A stretch of 64,000 bases of DNA from Solobacterium sp. (GCA_017512725.1 JAFWEW010000022.1:1-64000); one strand, 5' to 3'. Positions 23,238-32,012 are shown, counted from the first letter of the stretch. Notes: generated by a model not told the origin, from the letters alone. A program made the numbers and translations.

Positions 23238-26084
23238 TTATTCCGGAACCCGTTCCTCGAGCAGTTCATTGGCGGTGTGTTCCATCAAGGAAACAAACTG
23301 TTCTGCATGTTCTACCGTCAGATGTTTCATATCGTACTGGAACATGAAGACCATATTACCCTTTTCATGCGTGATTCTCAGATAAAGAATCGGTCTTGCT
23401 TTGCTGTGCTTGGTAAACTGATTTTCAAGTTCAATTTCTTTTCCAAGCTTGAGACCTTTTGAATCGGAATCAAACCAGTCTGAAATATAAGAAACCAGGA
23501 AGCTCGAATAATCATCCTCAATCGGATTCCGCTCGGGGAAGTTGTAATAGGCATAACGGATCATAGAGTACTGCTGATCGTTCATATCCTGGAAGAGTTC
23601 TTTCAGTTCGCGGCTCTTGGTGGTAATACCAATTGCGCCGATACTCATCCGCATTCCGGCAGGATTCTCATTTGGAGAACGGTTCTCCAGGAACGGGCAG
23701 ATAAAGGAAGATTTGCCATTGTACGATTCCTGCGCGAGACTCACGGCAAGATGGATGAAGCCCGCATAAGTGGAATCATATTTGGAAACCAGTGATTCAA
23801 TCTTACTGAGCGGAACAGCAAACTTCCGTGCATTCCCCAGTCCGATTTTATCAGTTTGATCTTTAAGAAGATTACGATTCCTGTTTTTTGGATCCAGTTT
23901 CTTTCGGTAATACTCGGATGCTTCATAGATTTTTTCGTCCGAAACAGGTACTGACTGATCAAGCAGATATGCAAAGTAGTAAGAAGGTCTGATCGTTCCG
24001 CCATTATAAAGGGTTTCAATATCCTGAACCAGAAGCGCCATACCGGCTCCGTCTGACAGTAAATGCGACATCTGGAAGAACAGATACTTATTGAACGTCG
24101 TCTTGATGAGACGGATTCGGATCAGAGGTTCTCCGTATTCAAACGGACGGATAAATGTCTTCTGAAGTTCCTTTACTTCCTCTTCCGACATTTTTTCAAT
24201 ATCTACAACTGGTGTGTTGGGATTGTATGTCTGAACAGGCCCTTCTTCGTCATTCTGCATGACTACATTAAATGTCGAATTACTGCGGATATACGCATTG
24301 AGGGTATCCTTCAGTTTGTCAATACTGATGAGCGGAGAGAGCTGATACGCCGCATTAAAATCGTGGGTGCCATTGTTAAGGCCAAACCATATTCTCTTCT
24401 GCTGGAAATCCAGAGGGAAGCGTTTGGTTTTCCCGATCTCCTCTTTTTCTTCGTCACTGAGACCGGAAGCGGATTCCGCTGTAAACAGATCCGAAATCTT
24501 CTCTGTTGTGCGGCCAATGTATATATGGCTGATATTCAGACCTGTAATGTCCAGTTTCGACAAGAGTTCCATTGCTTTCATGGAATTACCGCCAAGGTCA
24601 AAGAAATCATCTTTGATTCCAACACGTTCCAGTTTAAGAACCTGTGCCATGGCTTCGGTCAGTTTTTCTTCAAGTTCATTTCTTGGTGCAGCATATTCCG
24701 CAAAACGAACTGTTTCCGGAAGCTTGAAAACATTTCGATTCACTTTGCCGGTCGCAGAAATCGGTGCTTTCTCAATATGAATGAAATAAGAAGGAATCAT
24801 ATAGTACGGAAGAACATGTTTGAGTTTTTCACGTGCTTCCTCTTCGTCAATGGTGATCGGATCCGTATAGTAAAGAGCGACCACCCCTTCTTTCTCAAAT
24901 CCTTTGGCAGCACACCAGGAAAGTCCAAGTTCCTTTCTGCAGACGGTTTCAATTTCAGTCGGTTCAATTCGGTTGCCATTGATATTAAACATATCATCCA
25001 GACGCCCGACGATTGTGTAAAAACCAGCTTCATCCCTTCTTGCGATATCTCCGGTATGAACATACCCATCACGGAATATTTTGGATGCTTCTTCGGGGAG
25101 ATTGATATAACCTCTTACAAAGAAATTCTTAAAACAGATCTCTCCTTCTCCGGGTCCTTCAATCCGATTCCCTTCTTCATCTTCCAGATGCAAATCAATA
25201 CCCGGTACGACAGGCTTACCAGCCGGAGTACGATCATAGCGTTTTGTTACAGGCATTACCAGTAACGGGAATCCTGCTTCTGTCATGGAGTAATAATTCA
25301 GAAGTGAAGGTTTGCCGCCTTCATAATAAATGCCGTCTGCGTGTTCTCCACCCATAAGAACTTCTCTCAGGAATGGACTTGGATTGGTATACACACGGAT
25401 AAACGAAGGCGGAAGGAAGGTATCAACTATCTCATGTTCAATCAGGAACTTGTGCATCCCGCGGAGATCACGAAGCAGCCGCTCTGAAACAATATAGGTT
25501 GTACGTGCGACGCACATGCAGTTCAGTGCAAGCAGAATTGAGGCAACCGTATAAAACGGTGCTGTGAAACAGGTATGCAGTTCCTCATATTCATCCTGCG
25601 GAGGATAAAGAGATAAGCAGAAGTCGATGTTGCCCATTTCATGGAGAACACCTTTCGGTCTGCCGGTCGATCCGGAAGTATAAACAACAAATGCCGCATC
25701 ATGCGGATCCGGTTCGATGTATCCATCATATGGCTGCTGTTCCGCCTGAATCGTTTTGTAAGTTTCTTCATCGATCTCACACTTCTGATTCAGTTCACTG
25801 CGGATAAACGCGATTCTCTCCGGCGGATAAGAACTGTCGATGTTGCAGAAAGCACATCCGGCTCTTAATACACCCAGAATGGAAGCCATGGAAGAAACGC
25901 TTCTGGGAAGCACGATCAGACAGATATCATCTTTTCCATACCCCTCGGCTTTCAGCCAGGATGTAATCCTGCCGGACTCCTCCCATAATTCTCTGTATGT
26001 CAGTGCACGATTATCATCCTGAAACGCAATTCGGTCGGGATACTTTATGCAGTTGTTGCTGATACGATCTAATAACTGGCTCAT
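23238..26084 (-). CDS. Single-module nonribosomal peptide synthetase, A-T-C order
   Basis: Protein of 948 residues. The adenylation domain (about 1-455) has A3 YTSGSTGRPKG (135-145), A5 NYYSMTEAG, A7 YVHTGD, A8 GRLDDMFNINGNRIE and the A10 Lys in ISATGKVNR. The carrier domain has FFDLGGNSMKAM with the pantetheinyl Ser at about 501. The condensation domain (about 555-948) has SHLLSDG: the catalytic second His of HHxxxDG is kept (about 674) and the first is Ser. There is no thioesterase, reductase, epimerase or second module. At the usual position of Asp235 the alignment suggests Thr (CFTAPFYT), so the substrate may not be a normal alpha-amino acid. ATG 26084 has an AAGGGA site. No phosphopantetheinyl transferase is in the window. 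The product is unknown. Confidence 0.85.
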   Translation of the reverse strand: MSQLLDRISNNCIKYPDRIAFQDDNRALTYRELWEESGRITSWLKAEGYGKDDICLIVLPRSVSSMASILGVLRAGCAFCNIDSSYPPERIAFIRSELNQKCEIDEETYKTIQAEQQPYDGYIEPDPHDAAFVVYTSGSTGRPKGVLHEMGNIDFCLSLYPPQDEYEELHTCFTAPFYTVASILLALNCMCVARTTYIVSERLLRDLRGMHKFLIEHEIVDTFLPPSFIRVYTNPSPFLREVLMGGEHADGIYYEGGKPSLLNYYSMTEAGFPLLVMPVTKRYDRTPAGKPVVPGIDLHLEDEEGNRIEGPGEGEICFKNFFVRGYINLPEEASKIFRDGYVHTGDIARRDEAGFYTIVGRLDDMFNINGNRIEPTEIETVCRKELGLSWCAAKGFEKEGVVALYYTDPITIDEEEAREKLKHVLPYYMIPSYFIHIEKAPISATGKVNRNVFKLPETVRFAEYAAPRNELEEKLTEAMAQVLKLERVGIKDDFFDLGGNSMKAMELLSKLDITGLNISHIYIGRTTEKISDLFTAESASGLSDEEKEEIGKTKRFPLDFQQKRIWFGLNNGTHDFNAAYQLSPLISIDKLKDTLNAYIRSNSTFNVVMQNDEEGPVQTYNPNTPVVDIEKMSEEEVKELQKTFIRPFEYGEPLIRIRLIKTTFNKYLFFQMSHLLSDGAGMALLVQDIETLYNGGTIRPSYYFAYLLDQSVPVSDEKIYEASEYYRKKLDPKNRNRNLLKDQTDKIGLGNARKFAVPLSKIESLVSKYDSTYAGFIHLAVSLAQESYNGKSSFICPFLENRSPNENPAGMRMSIGAIGITTKSRELKELFQDMNDQQYSMIRYAYYNFPERNPIEDDYSSFLVSYISDWFDSDSKGLKLGKEIELENQFTKHSKARPILYLRITHEKGNMVFMFQYDMKHLTVEHAEQFVSLMEHTANELLEERVPE

Positions 26085-26164
26085 GTACTTCCCTTTCTTC
26101 AAAACATTTGGAAAAAATTCTATTTGATTATACCTTGAAATATTATTGATCTATAACAACCTGA

Positions 26165-26177
26165 CAACGTAACGTTG
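26165..26177. promoter_or_regulatory. Palindrome upstream of the NRPS gene
   Basis: CAACGTAACGTTG is a perfect 6-base inverted repeat around one A, about 80 bases upstream of the NRPS start. It could be an operator. The minus strand between it and the gene contains TATAAT within GGTATAATCAA. Confidence 0.35.
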
Positions 26178-26279
26178 ACAATACCGTGAATATGCTCTCT
26201 AAAACACGTAACCAGTTAATACGTTTAGTGGTTTTTGTATCTGTTTTTGACATCATATATCATGCGTTCATGAATTCAT

Positions 26280-26319
26280 AAAAAAGGCCGCAGACCACTT
26301 AATGAAGCAGACTGCAGCC
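26280..26319 (-). terminator. Terminator of the CPBP gene
   Basis: GGCCGCAG (26286-26293) pairs with CTGCAGCC (26312-26319) including one G-U pair. On the minus strand a run of T follows. The remaining intergenic DNA up to the NRPS promoter holds no other recognisable element. Confidence 0.75.
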
Positions 26320-26366
26320 ATTATCAGTATCTTGAGCTGTCAACGATGGGATGAAGCTCCGATGAT

Positions 26367-27296
26367 TTAGAGTTGCAGGGACAGCACGACGTTGACAATA
26401 AAGATCACGATACAGATAACAATTGAGAACGAAGTCAGCAGGATTTTCCAGAGTTTCGGGTCCGTTGCGCCATAACGCACCATTCCGGTATCGACCCGTT
26501 TCTGGAAGATAAACAGACCTGCGAATATATAAATCAGAACAATAAACAATGTAATCAGCCAGAGATAATTTCCCGGGATGACATTAAGTCCCCACAGGAA
26601 CAGCGACAGTGCGATATGAACAACAATAGCCGGCTGAATCGAATGATAACGCAGTGTAATCAGTGACAGATACCATCCAACGACAAATGCGGGCAGTGCA
26701 TCCACCAGATTGGCCTGGGCGATCGCATACAGGAATGCAGAACCGATTACACCGAAGTAACGGCCGTAATGTCCAAGCTGACGCTGTATGATGCCACGGA
26801 AGATATATTCATCACAGATCGGCTTGATGATTACAAAGTACGCGACATATACAAGATTCTTCAGAATTGTCTCATTGGTTGAAAAATCACCGAGGTAAGG
26901 ATATTCCGCTGCCTGGGTATGGAAAAAAAAGTAAAAGAGCGTTGATACGGACGTAACCAGAAGATTCAGGCCGATCCCGATACAGATCAGGGCAAGCACC
27001 CGGTCGATCCGCAGTCTTGGATTCTTCAGATAATCGCGGATATCAAGATGTAAGAACAGCGAAGAGATCGTAAACGGCACAAGCGTCACAAACAACAGCA
27101 AAATGATGGATGCGTAAAGACTGGCCAGTTCCGTATCCATCCCGTTCAGCACATTCGGGAAATAACGCTCTGTATAGATCAGAGCGTACTTAACTGCGAC
27201 ACTGAGTAATACGTATATCAGCAGCGATCTCCCAAAGTGATTGATCTGCTTTTTCGCCTGTCTGGTCGTAATGACAACAGGCGTACTTGTGCTCAT
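26367..27296 (-). CDS. CPBP (Abi)-family intramembrane protein with altered catalytic motifs
   Basis: Polytopic membrane protein of 309 residues with about eight hydrophobic segments. The CPBP core is recognisable by ICDEYIFRGIIQRQ, where the usual EExxxR reads DExxxR, and by SAFLYAIAQAN, where the usual FxxxH motif has Gln in place of His. The third motif AIVVHIALS keeps its His, but the usual Asn is replaced by Ser. Two of the glutamate/histidine pairs of active family members are therefore changed, and proteolysis is doubtful. The family includes CAAX proteases and bacteriocin self-immunity proteins. It lies next to the NRPS gene but is transcribed separately. Confidence 0.8.
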   Translation of the reverse strand: MSTSTPVVITTRQAKKQINHFGRSLLIYVLLSVAVKYALIYTERYFPNVLNGMDTELASLYASIILLLFVTLVPFTISSLFLHLDIRDYLKNPRLRIDRVLALICIGIGLNLLVTSVSTLFYFFFHTQAAEYPYLGDFSTNETILKNLVYVAYFVIIKPICDEYIFRGIIQRQLGHYGRYFGVIGSAFLYAIAQANLVDALPAFVVGWYLSLITLRYHSIQPAIVVHIALSLFLWGLNVIPGNYLWLITLFIVLIYIFAGLFIFQKRVDTGMVRYGATDPKLWKILLTSFSIVICIVIFIVNVVLSLQL

Positions 27297-27354
27297 CGTT
27301 TAAAACCCTTACTTAAAAACAGGACTATTATAGTACAACTGTCATCAATTTTTA

Positions 27355-27379
27355 AAGGGAGAGACACGGTCTCTCCCTT
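27355..27379 (-). terminator. Terminator of the ankyrin/EF-G2 operon
   Basis: AAGGGAGAGAC (27355-27365) pairs perfectly with GTCTCTCCCTT (27369-27379). On the minus strand TTTAAAAATT follows. Confidence 0.75.
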
Positions 27380-27407
27380 CTGTTCGTTTTGCCGGATGTG
27401 ATGCGGA

Positions 27408-29480
27408 TTACGCTTCTGCTTTTGCTTTTGCGGCAGCGATCACCTTGTCCGCAACTTCCTTCGGAGCCGGCTGGTAGCGGTCAAATTCAACCACGTACTT
27501 GCCGCGTCCCTGTGTCATGGAACGAAGATCGTTCGCATAGGTCAGGATTTCGGACATCGGAGCCTCTGCTACGATCACCTGCTCATTGTCCTCATTCATC
27601 TGCATATCAAGGATGAGGCCTCTGCGCTTGGTAACATCACCCATCAGTGTACCGGTATATTCTTCCGGTGCGACGATCGTGATCTTTCCGATCGGTTCAA
27701 GCAGAACCGGATTTGCCTTCGGCATCGCTGCATTGTAGGCAAGACGTGCTGCTTCTTTGAACGCAACTTCTTTGGAGTCAACCGGATGGTAGGATCCATC
27801 GAACAGTGTCGCCTTGACACCGACGACCTTGAAGCCGGCGAGGACACCCTTGTTCATGCAGTCACGCAGACCCTGCTCTGTCGGCGGGAAGTACTGTTTC
27901 GGAACCGCACCGCCGAAGACTTCTTCCGCAAAGACCATGTCTTCGCTTTCCGTCGGCTCAAAGCGAACCCAGACGTCACCATACTGACCGGCACCGCCGT
28001 TCTGCTTCTTATACTTACCCTGGGCTTCTGCCTTGCCGCGGATCGTCTCACGATACTGAACGGTAGGAACCGATGTGGTCACTTCGACCTTGTATTTGCT
28101 CTTGAGCTTGGAAAGGATCAGATCGGTATGCTGATCGCCGAGGGAATACAGAACCTGCTCATGCGTCTCAGAGTTCTTGTCGAGGCGGATCGTATGATCT
28201 TCTTCACACATGTTCTTGATACCGACCGACATCTTGTCTTCATCTGCCTTGGTCTTCGGCCAGATTGCATATCCGAGCATCGGCTTCGGGAAGTCGATCG
28301 GCGGATAGTGCACGACCTTTGCAGAGGTGCAGAGGGTATCGTTGGTCTGTGTGTTCTGCAGTTTTACAACCGCACCGATGTCACCGGTAAACAGTTTGCC
28401 GACACCATTCTGGAACTTGCCGGTAATGACATAGACCTGAGAGATCTTTTCATTGGCATCCTTGAGGCTGTTAAGTACCTGAGAATCTGAGTTCAAAACA
28501 CCGGACATGACCTTCAGATAAGAAATCTTTCCAACGAACGGGTCAATCACGGTCTTGAAGACAAATGCAGACATCGCTTCGTTTTCGTTGGTTTCCATAT
28601 CGATCAGATCGCCCTTGGCATTGATTGCCTGAACACGGCCCTTCTCGGCATAGCTCGGGAAGTATTCTGTGATCAGATCCATAATGCGTTCGATACCGAT
28701 CTGTTCAATTGCTGTTCCGCAGTATACCGGACGGATCTCACCGGAACGGACACCGATACGGAGTCCTTTTGCGACTTCGTGCATATCGAATTCTTCGCCT
28801 GCGAAGAATTTTTCCATCAGGTCATCATCTGTGCTGGCGATTGCCTCTGCAATCTCCGCATAGTATTCTTCCACCTGATCCTGAAGTTCAGCCGGAACAT
28901 CCTGCGCTTCCTTGCGGTTGTCATGGTACCAGGCCTTCTTGCGGAGAATGTTGACGGAACCGATCGACTTGCCGTCCTTAACGATCGGCATTTCAAACGG
29001 AATAACGGTCTTTCCGAATTTCTCACGGAGTTCACCAAGCGCTTCATCAAAGTGCGCATTCGGATCATCCATCTTGTTGATAAAGAAGATGGTCGGCAGT
29101 TTACGCTTGGAAACCGCTTCTTTCCAGGCACGCTCCGTACCTGCTTCAACACCTTCCTTGCCGTCCACAACGATCAGTGCGTTGTCACCAACAGTAAGAC
29201 CGGTGATTTCTTCTCCTTCATAATCCATATAGCCCGGAGTATCGATGAAGTTGATCTTCATGCCCTTCCATTCAACCGGTGCCAGATGGCAATAGCAGGA
29301 GAGTCCGCGCTTTCCTTCTTCCGCATCGAAGTTCAGATAGGTTGTGCCGTCATTGTTTTTTCCAAATTTATCGATCTGCTTGTTGAAATGCATGCAGGCT
29401 TCGATCAGTGTGCTCTTTCCAGCTCCGGAATGACCCAATACTGTTACATTTCGAACCTGATTCGCAAGATAATCTTTCAT
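27408..29480 (-). CDS. EF-G2-type translational GTPase
   Basis: Paralogue of elongation factor G, 690 residues. The G1 loop is GHSGAGKST (about 16-24), the hallmark of the EF-G2/FusA2 group, instead of AHIDAGKTT of the main EF-G. DTPGYMDY and NKMD complete the G domain. Domain IV has GGAGQYGDVWVRFEP, followed by EPIGKITIV and GDVTKRRG of domain V. EF-G2 proteins are known in many bacteria, but their role is poorly defined. It is the second gene of an operon with an ankyrin protein (13-base gap containing GGGGG). The housekeeping fusA, usually with rpsL/rpsG, is elsewhere. Confidence 0.9.
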   Translation of the reverse strand: MKDYLANQVRNVTVLGHSGAGKSTLIEACMHFNKQIDKFGKNNDGTTYLNFDAEEGKRGLSCYCHLAPVEWKGMKINFIDTPGYMDYEGEEITGLTVGDNALIVVDGKEGVEAGTERAWKEAVSKRKLPTIFFINKMDDPNAHFDEALGELREKFGKTVIPFEMPIVKDGKSIGSVNILRKKAWYHDNRKEAQDVPAELQDQVEEYYAEIAEAIASTDDDLMEKFFAGEEFDMHEVAKGLRIGVRSGEIRPVYCGTAIEQIGIERIMDLITEYFPSYAEKGRVQAINAKGDLIDMETNENEAMSAFVFKTVIDPFVGKISYLKVMSGVLNSDSQVLNSLKDANEKISQVYVITGKFQNGVGKLFTGDIGAVVKLQNTQTNDTLCTSAKVVHYPPIDFPKPMLGYAIWPKTKADEDKMSVGIKNMCEEDHTIRLDKNSETHEQVLYSLGDQHTDLILSKLKSKYKVEVTTSVPTVQYRETIRGKAEAQGKYKKQNGGAGQYGDVWVRFEPTESEDMVFAEEVFGGAVPKQYFPPTEQGLRDCMNKGVLAGFKVVGVKATLFDGSYHPVDSKEVAFKEAARLAYNAAMPKANPVLLEPIGKITIVAPEEYTGTLMGDVTKRRGLILDMQMNEDNEQVIVAEAPMSEILTYANDLRSMTQGRGKYVVEFDRYQPAPKEVADKVIAAAKAKAEA

Positions 29481-29493
29481 CGTTCATTCCCCC

Positions 29494-30162
29494 TTATTTC
29501 AGAATATCCTTAAGATCCGCGAGGCATTCCTTGCGGACATAATGTATTGCCATGTTTCCGTCGTAGTCTGTCTTTTCTTTATCTGCGCCATTTTCGAGCA
29601 GGAATTTTACCAGCTCCGGATATCCGCTGTATGCGGCACGCATCAGCGCGGTGCAGCCCTTGTTGTCAGAAGCGTTGATATCTGCGCCTGCATCAACAAG
29701 TGATTTGATGACATCTGCCTTATATGCATTTACCGCTTCCATCAGTGCGGTGCGGCCCTGTTCATCACGGGCATTGACATCTGCGCCTTTGGAAATCAGG
29801 TAATCAACAACTTCAAGCTCACCAAGCAGAGCTGCTCTCATGAGAGATGTACGGCCCCGGTTATCATGGGAATTCACATCTGCACCGGCATGTTCCAGCA
29901 TCTTGCAGATTGCGAGATGTCCCTTCTTGGCTGCGCCCATCATTGCAGTTTTGTTGTTTTTGTCTCTTGCACGGGTATCTGCTCCGTTGTCCAGAAGATA
30001 GCGAACGATATCTTCATAGCCGCGCTTTGCACTGCGCATCAGTGCGGTACGGCCGTCTCCGTTGGCAACATTGACATTTGCGCCTTTGGAAACCATCGAG
30101 CAGACTTTTTCAAAATCTCCTCTTCCCGCTGCATCAAAGAATTCCTGATTGATCTGATCCAT
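29494..30162 (-). CDS. Ankyrin-repeat protein
   Basis: Cytoplasmic protein of 222 residues built almost wholly of six to seven ankyrin repeats of about 33 residues, each with the signature G.TALM.A...G..E.V..LL..GAD.N. The final repeat is degenerate (NMAIHYVRKECLADLKDILK). There is no signal peptide or other domain, so it is probably a binding scaffold. It is directly upstream of the EF-G2 gene and has AAGGAGG 8 bases before the ATG. The binding partner is unknown; EF-G2 is the obvious candidate to test. Confidence 0.9.
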   Translation of the reverse strand: MDQINQEFFDAAGRGDFEKVCSMVSKGANVNVANGDGRTALMRSAKRGYEDIVRYLLDNGADTRARDKNNKTAMMGAAKKGHLAICKMLEHAGADVNSHDNRGRTSLMRAALLGELEVVDYLISKGADVNARDEQGRTALMEAVNAYKADVIKSLVDAGADINASDNKGCTALMRAAYSGYPELVKFLLENGADKEKTDYDGNMAIHYVRKECLADLKDILK

Positions 30163-30200
30163 TATTTAATCCTCCTTAATATTCTTTGAAACGGTAGAAC

Positions 30201-30229
30201 AAAAAAGATGGACACACACGTTCCATCTT
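30201..30229 (-). terminator. Terminator or attenuator before the ankyrin/EF-G2 operon
   Basis: AAGATGGA (30229-30222) pairs with TCCATCTT (30212-30205), followed by six T (30206-30201). It lies only 39 bases before the ankyrin start codon and after the stop of a 33-codon reading frame. It may end the mscS transcript or act as an attenuator. Confidence 0.65.
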
Positions 30230-30329
30230 AAAAAACACTGCTTGTTACTATCACAATCCCGGCGAAAAGAACTGCCCCTTCACCTTTGTGCTGTGCATAA
30301 AAAGGTATTTCTTTCCTACAAAAAATCAT
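30228..30329 (-). CDS. Possible leader peptide upstream of the ankyrin/EF-G2 operon
   Basis: ATG 30329 opens a 33-codon frame whose TAA (30230-30228) touches the first base of the terminator stem. CGGAG lies 10 bases upstream. The peptide starts MIFCRKEIPF and ends IVIVTSSVF, a basic then hydrophobic composition. A stalled or trailing ribosome at the stop codon would cover the hairpin. No homologue is known to me, and short frames occur by chance. Confidence 0.3.
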   Translation of the reverse strand: MIFCRKEIPFYAQHKGEGAVLFAGIVIVTSSVF

Positions 30330-30370
30330 GATGGTAATACTCCGTTCTAAACCGAAATGCTTCTACCAAT

Positions 30371-30398
30371 ATTGTACCGAAACCGTTAAATTCTTCAA
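30371..30398 (-). promoter_or_regulatory. Candidate promoter of the ankyrin/EF-G2 leader
   Basis: TTGAAG (30398-30393), a 16-base spacer and TACAAT (30376-30371) on the minus strand. The transcript would start near 30365 and read through the leader frame and the hairpin. Confidence 0.45.
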
Positions 30399-30459
30399 TC
30401 GAATTCCGGTACATTTTATGAAAGAAATGTGAAAATAACGCAAAGTTATGAAACTTTTT

Positions 30460-31320
30460 TCATTTGATGACTTCGACCGTCCGAACCGGATACGGGATCC
30501 GTATTCCGTTCTCACGGAACGCCTTCAGCACTGCTTCCCGTACCTTTCCGCCAAACTCATAGGCTTCCGCTGCCGTCCGTGTATAGACACGGAACCGCAG
30601 TTCAATTCCGGAATCCAGAAAGTCTGACACAACGACATTTACCGGAGGTTTGCCGCTCTCACGGTCTTCATCGGTACGGGGGTCAATAAAGGCTTTCATG
30701 CCCGCAACCGCATCGGTAATGACTTTCCTTGCATGGTCAATATCCGTATCATAGGCAACCGAAACAATGATCTGACGGGAAAACAGATTGTTCTCCGTCC
30801 GCTTGTTTTCTACGATCGCCGAATTCATCTGCGCGTTCGGAATGACCACCCGCGTACCGTCAAACGTACGGATCACCGTATGGCGGAGGGACAGTTCTTC
30901 CACGGTACCGGTGAGGTCTTTTTCACTCAGCTTGACCAGATCCCCCAGCCGAAACGGCTGATACATCGCCAGGAAAAAGCCGGCAATCAGATTTCCAAAA
31001 GCCTCCTGTGCCGCAAGACCGACAATGACTGCGATGACGGATGTTGCGCCGAGCACTGCCCTTCCAACCGTAGAAAGCGGTTTGATGCCGCTGAGGATCA
31101 GAAATGCCGCAATGCTGCGGACGACCGTGACGATCACGTTGCCAAAAAACTTGAGCGGTGTCCGTGTCGATTCACTTCGTGCCGTTTCTTCCCGCTTCAT
31201 GGACCGCTGGATCATCTTTACGACCGCCTCACTGACAATCCAGATCAGCAGAGCACGCACCGCAAAAAAGATCAGTCCATCCTCAAAAATATTTTCTCCA
31301 AATCCCAAAAACTGTTCCAT
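30460..31320 (-). CDS. Small-conductance mechanosensitive channel (MscS family)
   Basis: Homomeric membrane channel that opens on hypo-osmotic shock, 286 residues. Three N-terminal membrane helices end with a pore helix rich in Gly/Ala (VIVGLAAQEAFGNLIAGFF), followed by the beta domain with YQPFRLGD and VEELSLRHTVIRTFDGTRVVIPNAQ and the alpha-beta C-terminal domain. It is the last gene of the GH2-ROK-YgjP-mscS operon, 5 bases after the metalloprotease gene. Confidence 0.92.
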   Translation of the reverse strand: MEQFLGFGENIFEDGLIFFAVRALLIWIVSEAVVKMIQRSMKREETARSESTRTPLKFFGNVIVTVVRSIAAFLILSGIKPLSTVGRAVLGATSVIAVIVGLAAQEAFGNLIAGFFLAMYQPFRLGDLVKLSEKDLTGTVEELSLRHTVIRTFDGTRVVIPNAQMNSAIVENKRTENNLFSRQIIVSVAYDTDIDHARKVITDAVAGMKAFIDPRTDEDRESGKPPVNVVVSDFLDSGIELRFRVYTRTAAEAYEFGGKVREAVLKAFRENGIRIPYPVRTVEVIK

Positions 31321-31325
31321 ATTCG

Positions 31326-32009
31326 TTACCGAAGCCTTTTTCTTCGTTCTTTATAATCCGGCATATACCGTTCGATTACCGCATAGAATGCCCGGGAATG
31401 ATTCGGCACCAGAAAGTGCGCATATTCATGCAGAAGCACGTATTCCAGGCATTCCAATGGATAATGGATCAGCCGGGTGCTGAGTGTAATCCGGTTCTTT
31501 CGCGGATAGCAGACACCCCATCGGCTGGTCATATACCGGGTTGTGATTGCCGGACGAAGGATGCCCGCGGCATCGCAGATCTCCCGGTCCCACACTTCCC
31601 GCTGTTCTTCCGCAAGATGCAGGATTTCTCCTGCGGCAGCTTTGCGGAACGCCGCCTGGATCCGATCTTCCGTTTCTTCCTTCAGATAAAAGGTCAGCTC
31701 ATCCCCGTTCACAGTCACGGAATCCCGTTTTGCCGGAACCCTGCATACCTGTTTCTTTTCTCCAAGCCACCAGATTTCGCTGCCGTTTACGCCTTCCCGG
31801 TTCATCTCATTTTCCCGGCTGCGTTTCAGCTGCTGATCCAGGATCCAGGCTTCATTGAAGGTGATCAGGTTCTGAATCTCCCATTGCATGGCACACTTCG
31901 GGCAGGTAATCAGAATTTCACCGGTTTTCGAAACCCGCAGGGTAATGTTCTTCACCTTCCTGCGGGTGATCTTTACCGGCTGCCGGATTCCGCCGATCAG
32001 TACTTCCAT
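31326..32009 (-). CDS. YgjP-like metal-dependent hydrolase (M48/SprT-like)
   Basis: Protein of 227 residues of the YgjP/DUF45 family. The N-terminal beta part contains RRKVKNITLRVSKTG. The active site is LLHEYAHFLVPNHSRAFYAV with HExxH and a downstream acidic ligand region (IERYMPDYKERRK). TSRWGVCYPRKNRITLSTRL is the second typical block, where Cys replaces the more usual GSC context. The molecular substrate is unknown. The gap to the ROK gene is only 3 bases, so it is co-translated with the sugar operon. Confidence 0.88.
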   Translation of the reverse strand: MEVLIGGIRQPVKITRRKVKNITLRVSKTGEILITCPKCAMQWEIQNLITFNEAWILDQQLKRSRENEMNREGVNGSEIWWLGEKKQVCRVPAKRDSVTVNGDELTFYLKEETEDRIQAAFRKAAAGEILHLAEEQREVWDREICDAAGILRPAITTRYMTSRWGVCYPRKNRITLSTRLIHYPLECLEYVLLHEYAHFLVPNHSRAFYAVIERYMPDYKERRKRLR

Positions 32010-32012
32010 TTG

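Noticed and set aside
26175-26210. Plus-strand promoter TTGACA-17-TCTAAA for a small RNA ending at the CPBP terminator
   Set aside because: The -10 box is weak and the only hairpin lacks a T run in that direction.
21783-26319. Genomic island or prophage remnant around the ArdC-like and NRPS genes
   Set aside because: No integrase, attachment-site duplication at the tRNA-Leu gene, or phage genes were seen; kept only as separate orphan-gene observations.
30430-30460. AAAGTT/AACTT hairpin after mscS as its terminator
   Set aside because: The stem is weak and lacks a T run on the minus strand; the hairpin at 30201-30229 is the better candidate.
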